From NCBI GenBank assembly GCA_028707275.1, contig JAQTUP010000006.1:1-64000 (forward strand): a DNA stretch of 64,000 nt. Reading direction: 5' to 3'. A model generated the notes under the pieces. It searched no databases. It had not been told where the DNA came from and saw nothing but the letters and a program-made list of their open reading frames with translations. The stretch comes from Gallionella sp. (GTDB lineage: Bacteria; Pseudomonadota; Gammaproteobacteria; Burkholderiales; Gallionellaceae). The first letter of the stretch is position 1. Each line of letters starts with the position of its first letter. Below, piece by piece: positions 44,819-54,248 of this stretch. The translations under genes and the position numbers were made by a program.

Positions 44819-47638
44819 ATGACAATTCTCGCGGTCGACGATACATCGACCTCCCTCAAACTGTTGGCGGAGATTCTGAAGACAGAAGGACATGAAGTGC
44901 GCGCCGCAATCAGCGGCGAGTTGGCCTTGAATGCGGCTATGGCTAATCCGCCCGAACTGGTGTTGCTCGACATACGCATGCCCGGGATGGACGGGTATGA
45001 AGTTTGCAGGCGTCTGAAGGCTGAGCCTGCAACGCGCGATGTGCCGGTGATTTTTCTGAGTGCAGCATCTGAAACGATCGATAAGGTACAAGGGTTTAAG
45101 GCAGGATGCGTCGATTATGTCACCAAACCCTATCAGCGCGAAGAACTGATCGCGCGCGTTCATACCCATCTGGAGCTCAACCGCCTGCGCCATTATCTGG
45201 AAGAGCGGGTGGCTCTGCGCACGGCAGAATTGAGCGAAAGCTTTGCGGCGCTGAACAGTATTCTGGAGACCACGCTTGACGGCTTTTGGCGCGTGGATGA
45301 TAGGGGGAATTTGCTCGACGTCAATCCGGCCTACAGCCAGCAGTCCGGTTACACTCGCGCGGAACTGCTGAGCATGAAAATCTTGGCTTTCGAGCCGGAA
45401 AATGATCGCACCGGGTTGAATTCACACCTTCAGCACATTACCGAGAACGGGCGAGACCAGTTCGAAACCCTGCATCGTCGCAAGGACGGAACGCTTTGGC
45501 ATGTCGAGGTGAGCGCCACCTACCGCAGAATCGACGGCGGGCAGCTGTTCGTATTTTTTCGCGACATCACCGGGCGAAAACGGGCTGAACAAGCCCTCCA
45601 GCTTGCCGCCAGCGTGTTTACCTGCGCCCGCGAGGGCATCATGATCACCTCCGCCGATGGCGAAATTATCGAGGTCAATCAGGCGTTCAGCCATATTACA
45701 GGTTACAGTCGGGAAGAGGTTGTGGGCCGCTATCCGCGCCTTTTAAAATCAGACCGGCATGCAAAGGAATATTATGCGGCCATGTGGCGCGATCTGGTCG
45801 AAAAAGGGCACTGGTACGGCGAAATCTGGAACCGGCGCAAGAGCGGCGAGGTGTATGTGCAGATGCAAACCATCAGTGCCGTGCGCGATGCAAAGGGCAA
45901 TATCCGGCAGTATGTGGCGCTGTTCTCCGATATTACCCAGCTCAAGGCGCATGAAAATGAGCTGGAACATATCGCACACTATGATGCGCTGACAGGTTTG
46001 CCCAACCGGGTGTTGCTGGCCGACAGGTTGCATCAGGGCATGACCCAGTCTCAGCGTCGCGGGCAAAGGCTGGCGGTCGCTTATCTGGACCTGGATCGCT
46101 TCAAAAGCATCAACGATAATCACGGGCATGAAGTCGGTGACCAGCTGCTGATGATCGTCTCGGCCCGCATGAAGATGGCGTTGCGCGAAGGCGATACGCT
46201 CGCGCGCTTAGGCGGGGATGAGTTTGTCGCCGTGCTGCCCGATCTGGGGGACGCCGATGCCAGTATTCCCTGGCTCACCCGCCTGCTGGAGGCGGCGGCC
46301 GAACCTGTTTTTGTCGACGGGCTGCCGCTGCAAGTATCGGCCAGTCTGGGCGTGACGTTTTACCCGCAAGCCGAAGAGGTGGAGGCGGACCTGCTGCTGC
46401 GCCAGTCTGACCAGGCGATGTATCAGGCGAAACTGGCGGGCAAGAACCGTTACCATATTTTCGATGCAGAACATGACAGCAGCATACGCAGCCATCACGA
46501 AAGTCTGGATGAGATTCGCCAGGCGCTGAAGGCGGGCGAATTCGTGCTGTATTATCAGCCCAAGGTGAACATGCGCACCGGGCAGGTCATCGGCGCCGAA
46601 GCGTTGATACGCTGGCAGCATCCGGTCAAGGGTTTGTTACCCCCTGCGGTATTTCTGCCTGTGATCGAGGAACATCCTGTGGCGATAGATATCGGCGAGT
46701 GGGTGATTAATACTGCGTTGGATCAAGCCGACCTGTGGCAAAGGGCGGGTCTTTGCATCCCGATCAGCGTCAATGTCGGGGCTCGCCAGTTGCAACAGAC
46801 GGATTTTGTCGAACGCCTGCGCCAGATGCTGGCGGCGCGCCCCGGACTCGATCCGGCCTGTCTTGCGCTCGAAGTGCTCGAAACCAGTGCGCTGCAGGAT
46901 CTGATGCATGTCTCCCGGGTGATCGAAGCGTGTCAGCGGATCGGCGTGTTGTTTGCACTGGATGACTTTGGTACCGGCTATTCTTCGCTGACTTACCTGA
47001 AACGACTGCCGGTCGCCCAGATCAAGATAGACCAGAGCTTTGTGCGGGATATGCTCAATGACCCTGACGATCTGTCCATCCTGGAGGGGGTGATCAGTCT
47101 GGCCGGGGCCTTCCGTCGCGAGGTGATCGCCGAAGGGGTCGAAACACTGGCGCATGGCGAGATGTTGTTGCAACTGGGGTGTGAGCTGGCTCAGGGCTAT
47201 GGCATTGCCCGCCCGATGCCCGCAGATGAAATTCCCGCATGGTCGAAACACTGGCGTCCGGAGTTGGCCTGGGCCAGCTTGCCGGTAGCTGCCCGTGAAG
47301 ATTTGCCTCTGCTCAGTGCCGGCGTCGAACACCGCGCCTGGATTCATCTTGTCGATGATTTTGTCAGGGGCGAGCGCGATACATTGCCGCAACTGGATGC
47401 CCACCTGTGTCGTTTCGGCATCTGGCACGCGACGGTAGGACTGGCGCGTTATGGTGCGCTGCCAGCTTTTTCGTCTGTCGACGCCTTGCACCGGGCTCTG
47501 CATGCGCTAAGCTTTGAATTGAGTGCGCTGCAACAACAGGAGGCGCAGGCCAGATTAGGCGAGTTGCATGTATTGCGTGACGCCATGCTCGATCAATTGA
47601 GCCAGCTGGTGCGCGAAATTCACCGGCGGCCTGTCTGA
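44819..47638 (+). CDS. REC-PAS-PAS-GGDEF-EAL-CZB response regulator
   Basis: A 939-residue c-di-GMP enzyme. REC (1-120, Asp51), PAS (about 140-255), PAS/PAC (about 265-380), GGDEF (about 385-545, intact LGGDEF with an inhibitory RxxD five residues before it, REGD), EAL (about 565-805, with EALIRW, LDDFGTGYSS, QIKID and AEGVET, all metal and substrate residues visible) and a C-terminal CZB-like zinc domain (HRAW, CRFGIW, then HRALHAL). Both activities could be live. It follows kinase 2 by 13 nt and its REC domain closely matches that of regulator 1. Confidence 0.93.
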   Translation: MTILAVDDTSTSLKLLAEILKTEGHEVRAAISGELALNAAMANPPELVLLDIRMPGMDGYEVCRRLKAEPATRDVPVIFLSAASETIDKVQGFKAGCVDYVTKPYQREELIARVHTHLELNRLRHYLEERVALRTAELSESFAALNSILETTLDGFWRVDDRGNLLDVNPAYSQQSGYTRAELLSMKILAFEPENDRTGLNSHLQHITENGRDQFETLHRRKDGTLWHVEVSATYRRIDGGQLFVFFRDITGRKRAEQALQLAASVFTCAREGIMITSADGEIIEVNQAFSHITGYSREEVVGRYPRLLKSDRHAKEYYAAMWRDLVEKGHWYGEIWNRRKSGEVYVQMQTISAVRDAKGNIRQYVALFSDITQLKAHENELEHIAHYDALTGLPNRVLLADRLHQGMTQSQRRGQRLAVAYLDLDRFKSINDNHGHEVGDQLLMIVSARMKMALREGDTLARLGGDEFVAVLPDLGDADASIPWLTRLLEAAAEPVFVDGLPLQVSASLGVTFYPQAEEVEADLLLRQSDQAMYQAKLAGKNRYHIFDAEHDSSIRSHHESLDEIRQALKAGEFVLYYQPKVNMRTGQVIGAEALIRWQHPVKGLLPPAVFLPVIEEHPVAIDIGEWVINTALDQADLWQRAGLCIPISVNVGARQLQQTDFVERLRQMLAARPGLDPACLALEVLETSALQDLMHVSRVIEACQRIGVLFALDDFGTGYSSLTYLKRLPVAQIKIDQSFVRDMLNDPDDLSILEGVISLAGAFRREVIAEGVETLAHGEMLLQLGCELAQGYGIARPMPADEIPAWSKHWRPELAWASLPVAAREDLPLLSAGVEHRAWIHLVDDFVRGERDTLPQLDAHLCRFGIWHATVGLARYGALPAFSSVDALHRALHALSFELSALQQQEAQARLGELHVLRDAMLDQLSQLVREIHRRPV

Positions 47639-47673
47639 CGATGCTCGTTTTTTGTGAAAGGCTATAAACTGCC

Positions 47674-48582
47674 ATGTTGACGATTCTGGCGAAACAGACG
47701 AAGTGGTTTTTCATGCTGATGCTGCTGGCAGGTTGCGGCAAGACGGAGGAGCGGATCTACCAGCCGGAAATTGGTACCGTCAGTGGCTCTCCGATTGTGG
47801 AATATGTGGTGGGCATACACCCGCTGCATAATCCGCAACGCCTGATGGCGTTGTACGGACCCATCGTGGATTACATGAACAGCAATATGCCGGACGCGAG
47901 CTTTAAACTGGAGGCGTCGCGCAATTACGAGGAATTCGAGAAAAAACTCTATGCCGGGCATTTTGCCTTCGCCATGCCCAACCCTTATCAGACGGTCAAG
48001 TCGGTCGGGCACGGTTATCGCATTTTTGGCAAGATGGGGGATGACGAGGTGTTTCGCGGCATCATCCTGGTGCGCCGCGACAGCGGTATTCATGAGGTGA
48101 CGGATCTTAAGGGGCGTGCGGTGGCCTATCCGGCGGCCACCGCGCTGGCCGCGACCATGCTGCCGCAATATTATCTGCACACGCATGGCATCGACGTGGT
48201 GCGCGACATCGACAACCGCTACGTCGGCTCGCAGGAATCCTCCATCATGAACGTGCTGCGCGGCGATGTGGCGGCCGGCGCCACCTGGCCTGTGCCCTGG
48301 AAGGCTTTTTCCGCCGAAAATCCGTCTCTGGCAAGCCAGCTGGTCGTGAAATGGCAGACGGAATCCCTGCCTAACAATGGCTGGGTGGTGCGTCGCGATA
48401 TACCGCTGCCGGTTGCCGATAAGTTCGCGCGTCTGCTGTTCGCTTTGCAAGAAAGCGAGTCCGGACGTTTGATTCTGGAACAACTGCCCATTTCCCACTT
48501 TGAACCGGCCAATGATGAAACCTACCGCCCGGTACGGGAATTCTTGACCCTGTTTTCAAAAACGGTGCGCCCGGTCGAGTGA
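47674..48582 (+). CDS. PhnD-like phosphate/phosphonate solute-binding lipoprotein
   Basis: A 302-residue lipoprotein (LMLLAGC lipobox near residue 20) of the PhnD-type binding protein family. GIHPLHNPQRLMALYGPIVDYM at the start and LKGRAVAYPAATALAATML later are typical. No phn transporter genes are nearby; its stop is 8 nt from the kinase 3 ATG, so it is probably the ligand-binding partner of that kinase. Its ligand is unknown; PhnD-like proteins beside kinases are not always phosphonate binders. Confidence 0.88.
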   Translation: MLTILAKQTKWFFMLMLLAGCGKTEERIYQPEIGTVSGSPIVEYVVGIHPLHNPQRLMALYGPIVDYMNSNMPDASFKLEASRNYEEFEKKLYAGHFAFAMPNPYQTVKSVGHGYRIFGKMGDDEVFRGIILVRRDSGIHEVTDLKGRAVAYPAATALAATMLPQYYLHTHGIDVVRDIDNRYVGSQESSIMNVLRGDVAAGATWPVPWKAFSAENPSLASQLVVKWQTESLPNNGWVVRRDIPLPVADKFARLLFALQESESGRLILEQLPISHFEPANDETYRPVREFLTLFSKTVRPVE

Positions 48583-48590
48583 GTTGCTCA

Positions 48591-51185
48591 ATGAATTTAA
48601 TCCGACACCTTTTGAATCGTCTGCGCCGCGAATGGTCTTTGTCCATCCGTCGGCAGCTGGCGTGGTCGTTCTCCCTGGCGAGTCTTGTCATACTGCTCGT
48701 GGCAGGTTATTTTCTTTTCTCATATCAGCGGCATTTTCAGTATGCGCAGGGCAATCAAAGTGCGCAGGAGCTGGCTCAGGCGCTGGCCTTTAGCAGTACC
48801 TCCTGGGTGCTGGCCAACGATCTGGCGGGGTTGCAGGAGATTTTGAGGGGGGCGGCGGATGTCACCGATATCAGGTTTGCCGTGGTGCTCTCGCCACAAG
48901 GGGAGGTGCTGGCGTCCACCCGTCCCGAGTATCTGGACCGTTATTTCAGCGACGAGGTCAGTCGGCGTCTGCTCGTGCTGCCGGGACGACCACAGATTCT
49001 TCAGGATCAGCGTAACCTGATCGATGTCGCAGCCCCTGTCGTGACAGAAAAACGCCTGATAGGCTGGGTGCGGGTCGTGCTGTCGCGGGAGGCGGCCAAT
49101 GCCAATTTGCGCAGGGTTGCCGCTGCCGGTTTTGCAATTGCCAGTTTCCTGGCGCTGATGATTACCCTCATCGCCTTCCGGCTTGCGCGCCGCCTGACCT
49201 GCGGCCTTGAGCGTCTGTCTGACGTCGCCAACGATGCGGAGCACGGGCGCGCGTTCGTGCGCGTGGATATCGAACGCCCCGACGAGGTGGGTATTCTGGC
49301 GCGTCATTTGTACAAGATGCTGGACGCAAAAGAAGCGGAGGAAAAAGCCAGAATCGCCAGCGAAGCTCGTTTTCGCAGGCTGGTGCAGGATGTGCCGATT
49401 CCGCTGGCCTATGTTAACAAGGAAGGCTCGATCCAGTATTTCAATACCCGGTTTGCCCAGATATTCGGCTACACACATGAGGATATTCCGAGCGTAGAGA
49501 ACTGGTTCAGGCTCGCTTACCCGGATGAAACCTATCGCCAGTGGGTCGTGACGACCTGGAATGCCGCCGTTCAGACGGCGGCAGAATCAGGGGGGGATAT
49601 TCATCCGGTCGAATACAAGGTGACCTGCAAGAGCGGCGAGATTCGCACCATGGAAATTTCCGGTGTAGTGATGGGGGAGGAACTGCTGGCGTCTTTTATC
49701 GATCTGACTGAACGCAAGCACAACGAAGAGGAGTTGAATCGCTACAAGGATCATTTAGAAGAACAGGTGCACCAGCGAACGGCCGATCTGGAGCTGGCGC
49801 GCGACGAGGCAGAGGCGGCCAACCGGGCCAAGAGTGTGTTTTTGTCCAGCATGAGTCATGAATTGCGCACGCCGCTGAACGCGATTCTTGGTTTCTCCGG
49901 CATGATGCGCTGTGACGCTCAGCTCTCTGACGAGCAGCGCGAGAATCTCGACATCATCAATCGCAGCGGCGAACATCTGTTGACCCTGATCAACGACGTG
50001 CTGGAAATGGCCAAGATTGAGGCAGGGCGCGTGCAGATTGAGCGCGAGCCTGTCGATCTGGGCGCGCTGGTGCGCGATGTCACTGACATGATGCATATGC
50101 GCTCTCAGGAAAAGGGCTTGCAATTGCTCATCGACCAGTCGTCGGATTTTCCGCGCTATATCAAGGGAGATGAGGCGCGCCTGCGCCAAATATTGATCAA
50201 TCTGGTCGGTAATGCGGTGAAATTTACCCTGCATGGCGGCATTATCCTGCGCTTTGGCATGAGACCGGATACCATGCCCGAGCGCTTGCTGATCGAAGTT
50301 GAGGATAGCGGTATCGGCATCAGCGAACTCGATCAGCGGCGCATCTTTGAGCCGTTTGTGCAGGTAGGGGAGCTCTCCTCGCAGAAGGGAACGGGGCTGG
50401 GACTGACAATCACCCGGCAGTTCGTGAAGCTGATGGGCGGGGACATCAGCGTGGAGAGTTCACCCGGGAAGGGCTCAATCTTCAGGGTCGAATTGCCGGT
50501 CGAAAAGGTTGAACCCGGCGCTGTGGCCATGGATAAAAAGGCGGAAACAGGCGATGTGACAGGTTTGGCGGCAGGGATGCCCGAATATCGTATCCTGGTC
50601 GTCGAGGATCAGCTGGAAAATCAGTTGCTGCTCGCAAAACTTTTGAAAAATGCGGGCTTTCAGGTCAGGGTGGCGGAAAACGGGCAGCTGGGTGTCGAGC
50701 TTTTTCAAAGCTGGCACCCGCATCTGATCCTGATGGACAGACGCATGCCGGTGATGGATGGCCTGGAGGCTACCCGGCGTATCCGCGAATTGCCGGGGGG
50801 GAAGGAGGTGAAGATCGTGGCCGTCACGGCCTCGGCCTTTATGGAACAGCGCACCGAGATGCTGGATGCGGGCATGGATGAGTTCGTGCGCAAGCCCTAC
50901 CGTTTCAACGAGATTTATGAGTGTCTGGGGCGCCAGTTGGGCGTGCAATATACCTATGCCGGCCCGACAGCTGAAGAAGATGCAGCTGAGGTGGTTTTGA
51001 CTGATAAAATGCTGGCCGTGTTGCAGCCCTCCTTGCGCGCTGAACTTCGGCGGGCTTTGGAGAGCCTCGATGAAGTGCGCATCGATGCCGCGATCGGGCA
51101 GATTTCCGACACAAAATTGCGCAAGACGCTGGCGCACCTTGCGGCAAATTTTGATTATCCCTCCATCTTGAAAGCCTTGGCGTGA
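48591..51185 (+). CDS. Membrane hybrid histidine kinase 3
   Basis: An 864-residue kinase: TM1 about 22-44, periplasmic sensor about 45-165, TM2 about 170-192, HAMP (about 195-245), one PAS (about 255-375), HisKA with His423 (MSHELRTPLNA), HATPase, REC with Asp716 (LMDRRMPVMDG) and the shared tail. A GTG at 48579, overlapping the preceding gene, would add four residues; neither start has a strong ribosome binding site. The 3' end is nearly identical to that of kinase 4. Confidence 0.94.
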   Translation: MNLIRHLLNRLRREWSLSIRRQLAWSFSLASLVILLVAGYFLFSYQRHFQYAQGNQSAQELAQALAFSSTSWVLANDLAGLQEILRGAADVTDIRFAVVLSPQGEVLASTRPEYLDRYFSDEVSRRLLVLPGRPQILQDQRNLIDVAAPVVTEKRLIGWVRVVLSREAANANLRRVAAAGFAIASFLALMITLIAFRLARRLTCGLERLSDVANDAEHGRAFVRVDIERPDEVGILARHLYKMLDAKEAEEKARIASEARFRRLVQDVPIPLAYVNKEGSIQYFNTRFAQIFGYTHEDIPSVENWFRLAYPDETYRQWVVTTWNAAVQTAAESGGDIHPVEYKVTCKSGEIRTMEISGVVMGEELLASFIDLTERKHNEEELNRYKDHLEEQVHQRTADLELARDEAEAANRAKSVFLSSMSHELRTPLNAILGFSGMMRCDAQLSDEQRENLDIINRSGEHLLTLINDVLEMAKIEAGRVQIEREPVDLGALVRDVTDMMHMRSQEKGLQLLIDQSSDFPRYIKGDEARLRQILINLVGNAVKFTLHGGIILRFGMRPDTMPERLLIEVEDSGIGISELDQRRIFEPFVQVGELSSQKGTGLGLTITRQFVKLMGGDISVESSPGKGSIFRVELPVEKVEPGAVAMDKKAETGDVTGLAAGMPEYRILVVEDQLENQLLLAKLLKNAGFQVRVAENGQLGVELFQSWHPHLILMDRRMPVMDGLEATRRIRELPGGKEVKIVAVTASAFMEQRTEMLDAGMDEFVRKPYRFNEIYECLGRQLGVQYTYAGPTAEEDAAEVVLTDKMLAVLQPSLRAELRRALESLDEVRIDAAIGQISDTKLRKTLAHLAANFDYPSILKALA

Positions 51186-51220
51186 AACTCGCGCAAGCGT
51201 TCGTTTGTCCCCTCGCTCGA

Positions 51221-51243
51221 CTGATGTTGCTGGGTGACATCAG
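51221..51243. repeat. Degenerate palindromic repeat, copy 4
   Basis: A 23-nt palindrome (CTGATGTTGC...GACATCAG) has the same length as the hairpin of copies 1 and 2 and differs from copy 1 at three positions. It lies between kinase 3 and kinase 4. The GGGCTGCCCCC block is missing here. Confidence 0.6.
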
Positions 51244-51271
51244 TCAAGGAGGATGGAATGGGAGATAGGCT

Positions 51272-54235
51272 ATGATGCAGCTTCGTGGCTTATGGGCACG
51301 CTATTTTGTCGCAATATTCATTGTGGCTTTTGCCGCTGCCTTGCGGGTATGGCCGTTACAGGCGTTAGGTTCGACCCTTACCTGGCTGACGTTCTATCCT
51401 GCCGTGATGGTTGTCGCGGTCTATGGCGGTCTTTATGCCGGATTACTGGCAACGGCCCTGGCTTGTCTCACGGCCACCTTCCTGTGGCCGATGCTGGTGG
51501 CTCAACCTTTCATTAAAAATCCCGCCGACTGGCTGGGAATGTCTGTGTTTATCCTGACAGGTTGCATGATCTCGGCTGTCGCCGAGGCCATGCGCCGCGC
51601 CCAGACACGCGCCCTGAGGGCTCAGGAGCAACTGCGCGCAGCGTCGCTCTATACCAGGAGTCTGATCGAAGCGAGTCTGGACCCGCTGGTGACCATCAGC
51701 GCGGCAGGGAAAATTACGGATGCCAATCAGGCTGCCGAGAAAGTCACAGGCTGTGGTCTTTCAGAACTGATCGCCACTGATTTTTCAGACTATTTTACCG
51801 AGCCTGACAAGGCGCGTGCCGGTTACATGCAAGTCTTCGCGCAAGGCTTTGTCACCGATTATCCGCTGGCTTTGCGCCACCGTGACGGGCACATCACCGA
51901 TGTGTTGTATAACGCCAGCGTGTATCGCGACGAGACAGGTCGCGTATTGGGGGTGTTTGCCGCCGCGCGTGATGTGACAGAGCGCAAGAGGGCGGCGCAG
52001 GAGCTGGCGCAACTGAGTTTGCAAAACCGGCTTATCCTGAATTCTGCAGGGGAAGGAATCTACGGGCTGGATATTGACGGCCTGTGCACGTTTGTTAATC
52101 CTGCCGCATTGCAATTGTTGGGTTTTCGTGCGGATGAACTCACAGGTCAGCACAGCCATTTCATGTTTCATCACACAAAACCGGATGGCAGCCCCTACCC
52201 GGAGGAGGAATGCCCGGTTCAGGCAGCCTATAAGCAAGGTGAGATACATCGCGGGATCGATTTGTACTGGCGCAAAAATGGCGGCAGCTTCCCGGTGGAG
52301 TTTGTCAGTACGCCGATGCTCTCGGACGGGAAAATCACCGGTGCCGTGGTGGCGTTCCGCGACATCACAGAACAGAAGCTGGCCGAGGAGCAGTTGCTGC
52401 GCAGCAAACACAGTCTGGCCGAGGCTCAGCGCATCGCCCATCTGGGTAGCTGGGAACTTGATTTGGTGAAGAATGTATTGACCTGGTCGGATGAAATATA
52501 CCGCATGTTAGAGATTGATCCTGAAAATTTTACGGTCTCTTATGATACTTTTTTGAACGCGGTGCATCCTGATGACCGGGAGCGGGTGAGTCACGCCTAC
52601 GCCTGCTCGATCGAGAGCAAAATCCCTTACGATATTGTGCACAGGTTGCGGATGAAGGATGGACGCGTGAAATTCGTCAATGAAAAGTGCGAGACGTATT
52701 ACGGCGAAGACGGTAAGCCGAAGCGCTCGGTAGGCACGGTGCATGACATCACAGAACAGATAAAAATGGAAGAAGAGTTGAAACGGTACAGGGATCATCT
52801 CGAAGAGCAGGTGCAGCAGCGCACAGTAGAGCTGGTGATGGCGCGAGACGCGGCAGAGGCTGCAAACCGCGCCAAGAGCGTGTTCCTGTCCAGCATGAAC
52901 CATGAATTGCGCACGCCGCTGAATGCGATTCTTGGTTTTTCCAGTCTGATGCGCAAAAACCTGTTGCTGCCGCAGGCGCTGCGCGAGAATATTGATATTA
53001 TCCATCGCAGCGGTGAAACGCTGCTGATGCTGATCAACGATGTACTGGAAATGTCCAGGATCGAAGTCGGCCGGATGCAGGTGGAGAACGCCCCTTTTGA
53101 TCTGGGGGCGCTGGTACGGGATGTCAGCGACATGATGCATATGCACGCACGGGAGAAGGGCTTGCAATTGCTCATCGACCAGTCGTCGGATTTTCCGCGC
53201 TATATCAGGGGAGACGAGGTGCGCCTGCGTCAGGTATTGATCAAACTGGTGGGGAATGCGCTGAAATTTACCCGGCAAGGCGGTGTTACCGTGCGCTTTG
53301 GCATGAAGCCTGATGTCACGCCGCAACGTTTGCTGATCGAAGTCGAGGATAGCGGTATCGGTATCAACGAGGCCGATCAACAGCGCATCTTTGATCCGTT
53401 TGTCCAGTTGGATAAAATGGAAACGCAAGCCGGTACAGGTCTGGGTTTGACGATCACCCGGCAGTTTGTGGAACTGATGGGCGGGAGTATCACCGTCCAG
53501 AGCTCCCCTGGGACGGGTTCTGTCTTTCGGGTTGAGTTGCCGGTGGAAAAAGTGGACGCCAGCATCGTGCCCATGCCGGAAAAGGTGGAAGCAGGCGATG
53601 TGACAGGCCTGGCGCCAGGGCAGTCCGAATACCGTATCCTGATTGTCGAGGATCAGCGGGAAAATCAATTGTTGCTCTCCCGGCTGATGACAAATATAGG
53701 TTTCGAGGTCAGAGTGGCGCAGAACGGGCAGTCGGGTGTCGAGCTTTTTCAAAGCTGGCACCCGCATCTGATCTGGATGGACTGGCGCATGCCAGTGATG
53801 GATGGCCTGGAGGCTACCCGGCGTATCCGCGAGTTGCCAGGAGGGCGGGACGTGAAGATTGTTGCTGTCACAGCCTCAGTCTTTGCCGAGCAGCGCGCCG
53901 AGGTATTATCTGCCGGTATGGATGGGTTTGTGCGCAAGCCCTACCGTTTTAACGAGATTTATGAATGTCTGGGGCGCCAGTTGGGCGTGCAATATACCTA
54001 TGCCGGCCCGACAGATGAAGAAGATGCAGCTGAGGTGGTTTTGACTGATAAAATGCTGGCCGTGTTGCAGCCCTCCTTGCGCGCTGAACTTCGGCGGGCT
54101 TTGGAGAGCCTCGATGAAGTGCGCATCGACGCCGCGATCGGGCAGGTGGCCGACACAAAATTGCGCAAGACGTTGACATACCTTGCGGGGAACTTCGATT
54201 ATCCGGCTATACTGAAAGCACTGCACGCAGCCTGA
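51272..54235 (+). CDS. Membrane hybrid histidine kinase 4
   Basis: A 987-residue kinase with a four-helix DUF4118/KdpD-like membrane domain (about 8-105), three PAS domains (about 125-240, 250-370, 385-500), HisKA with His544, HATPase, REC with Asp837 and the shared tail. Variants: the H-box reads MNHELRTP instead of MSHELRTP; the N-box reads LIKLVGNALKF, with Lys in place of the first Asn although the second Asn is kept; and REC has WMDWRMP. The catalytic residues His and Asp remain, so activity is possible. It precedes regulator 3 by 13 nt. Confidence 0.93.
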   Translation: MMQLRGLWARYFVAIFIVAFAAALRVWPLQALGSTLTWLTFYPAVMVVAVYGGLYAGLLATALACLTATFLWPMLVAQPFIKNPADWLGMSVFILTGCMISAVAEAMRRAQTRALRAQEQLRAASLYTRSLIEASLDPLVTISAAGKITDANQAAEKVTGCGLSELIATDFSDYFTEPDKARAGYMQVFAQGFVTDYPLALRHRDGHITDVLYNASVYRDETGRVLGVFAAARDVTERKRAAQELAQLSLQNRLILNSAGEGIYGLDIDGLCTFVNPAALQLLGFRADELTGQHSHFMFHHTKPDGSPYPEEECPVQAAYKQGEIHRGIDLYWRKNGGSFPVEFVSTPMLSDGKITGAVVAFRDITEQKLAEEQLLRSKHSLAEAQRIAHLGSWELDLVKNVLTWSDEIYRMLEIDPENFTVSYDTFLNAVHPDDRERVSHAYACSIESKIPYDIVHRLRMKDGRVKFVNEKCETYYGEDGKPKRSVGTVHDITEQIKMEEELKRYRDHLEEQVQQRTVELVMARDAAEAANRAKSVFLSSMNHELRTPLNAILGFSSLMRKNLLLPQALRENIDIIHRSGETLLMLINDVLEMSRIEVGRMQVENAPFDLGALVRDVSDMMHMHAREKGLQLLIDQSSDFPRYIRGDEVRLRQVLIKLVGNALKFTRQGGVTVRFGMKPDVTPQRLLIEVEDSGIGINEADQQRIFDPFVQLDKMETQAGTGLGLTITRQFVELMGGSITVQSSPGTGSVFRVELPVEKVDASIVPMPEKVEAGDVTGLAPGQSEYRILIVEDQRENQLLLSRLMTNIGFEVRVAQNGQSGVELFQSWHPHLIWMDWRMPVMDGLEATRRIRELPGGRDVKIVAVTASVFAEQRAEVLSAGMDGFVRKPYRFNEIYECLGRQLGVQYTYAGPTDEEDAAEVVLTDKMLAVLQPSLRAELRRALESLDEVRIDAAIGQVADTKLRKTLTYLAGNFDYPAILKALHAA

Positions 54236-54248
54236 ATGGGGAGTTGGT

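Noticed and set aside
52508-53767. Minus-strand open frame of 419 codons opposite kinase 4
   Set aside because: It is antisense to HisKA/HATPase coding sequence. Similar antisense frames appear opposite all four kinases because the cores are homologous.
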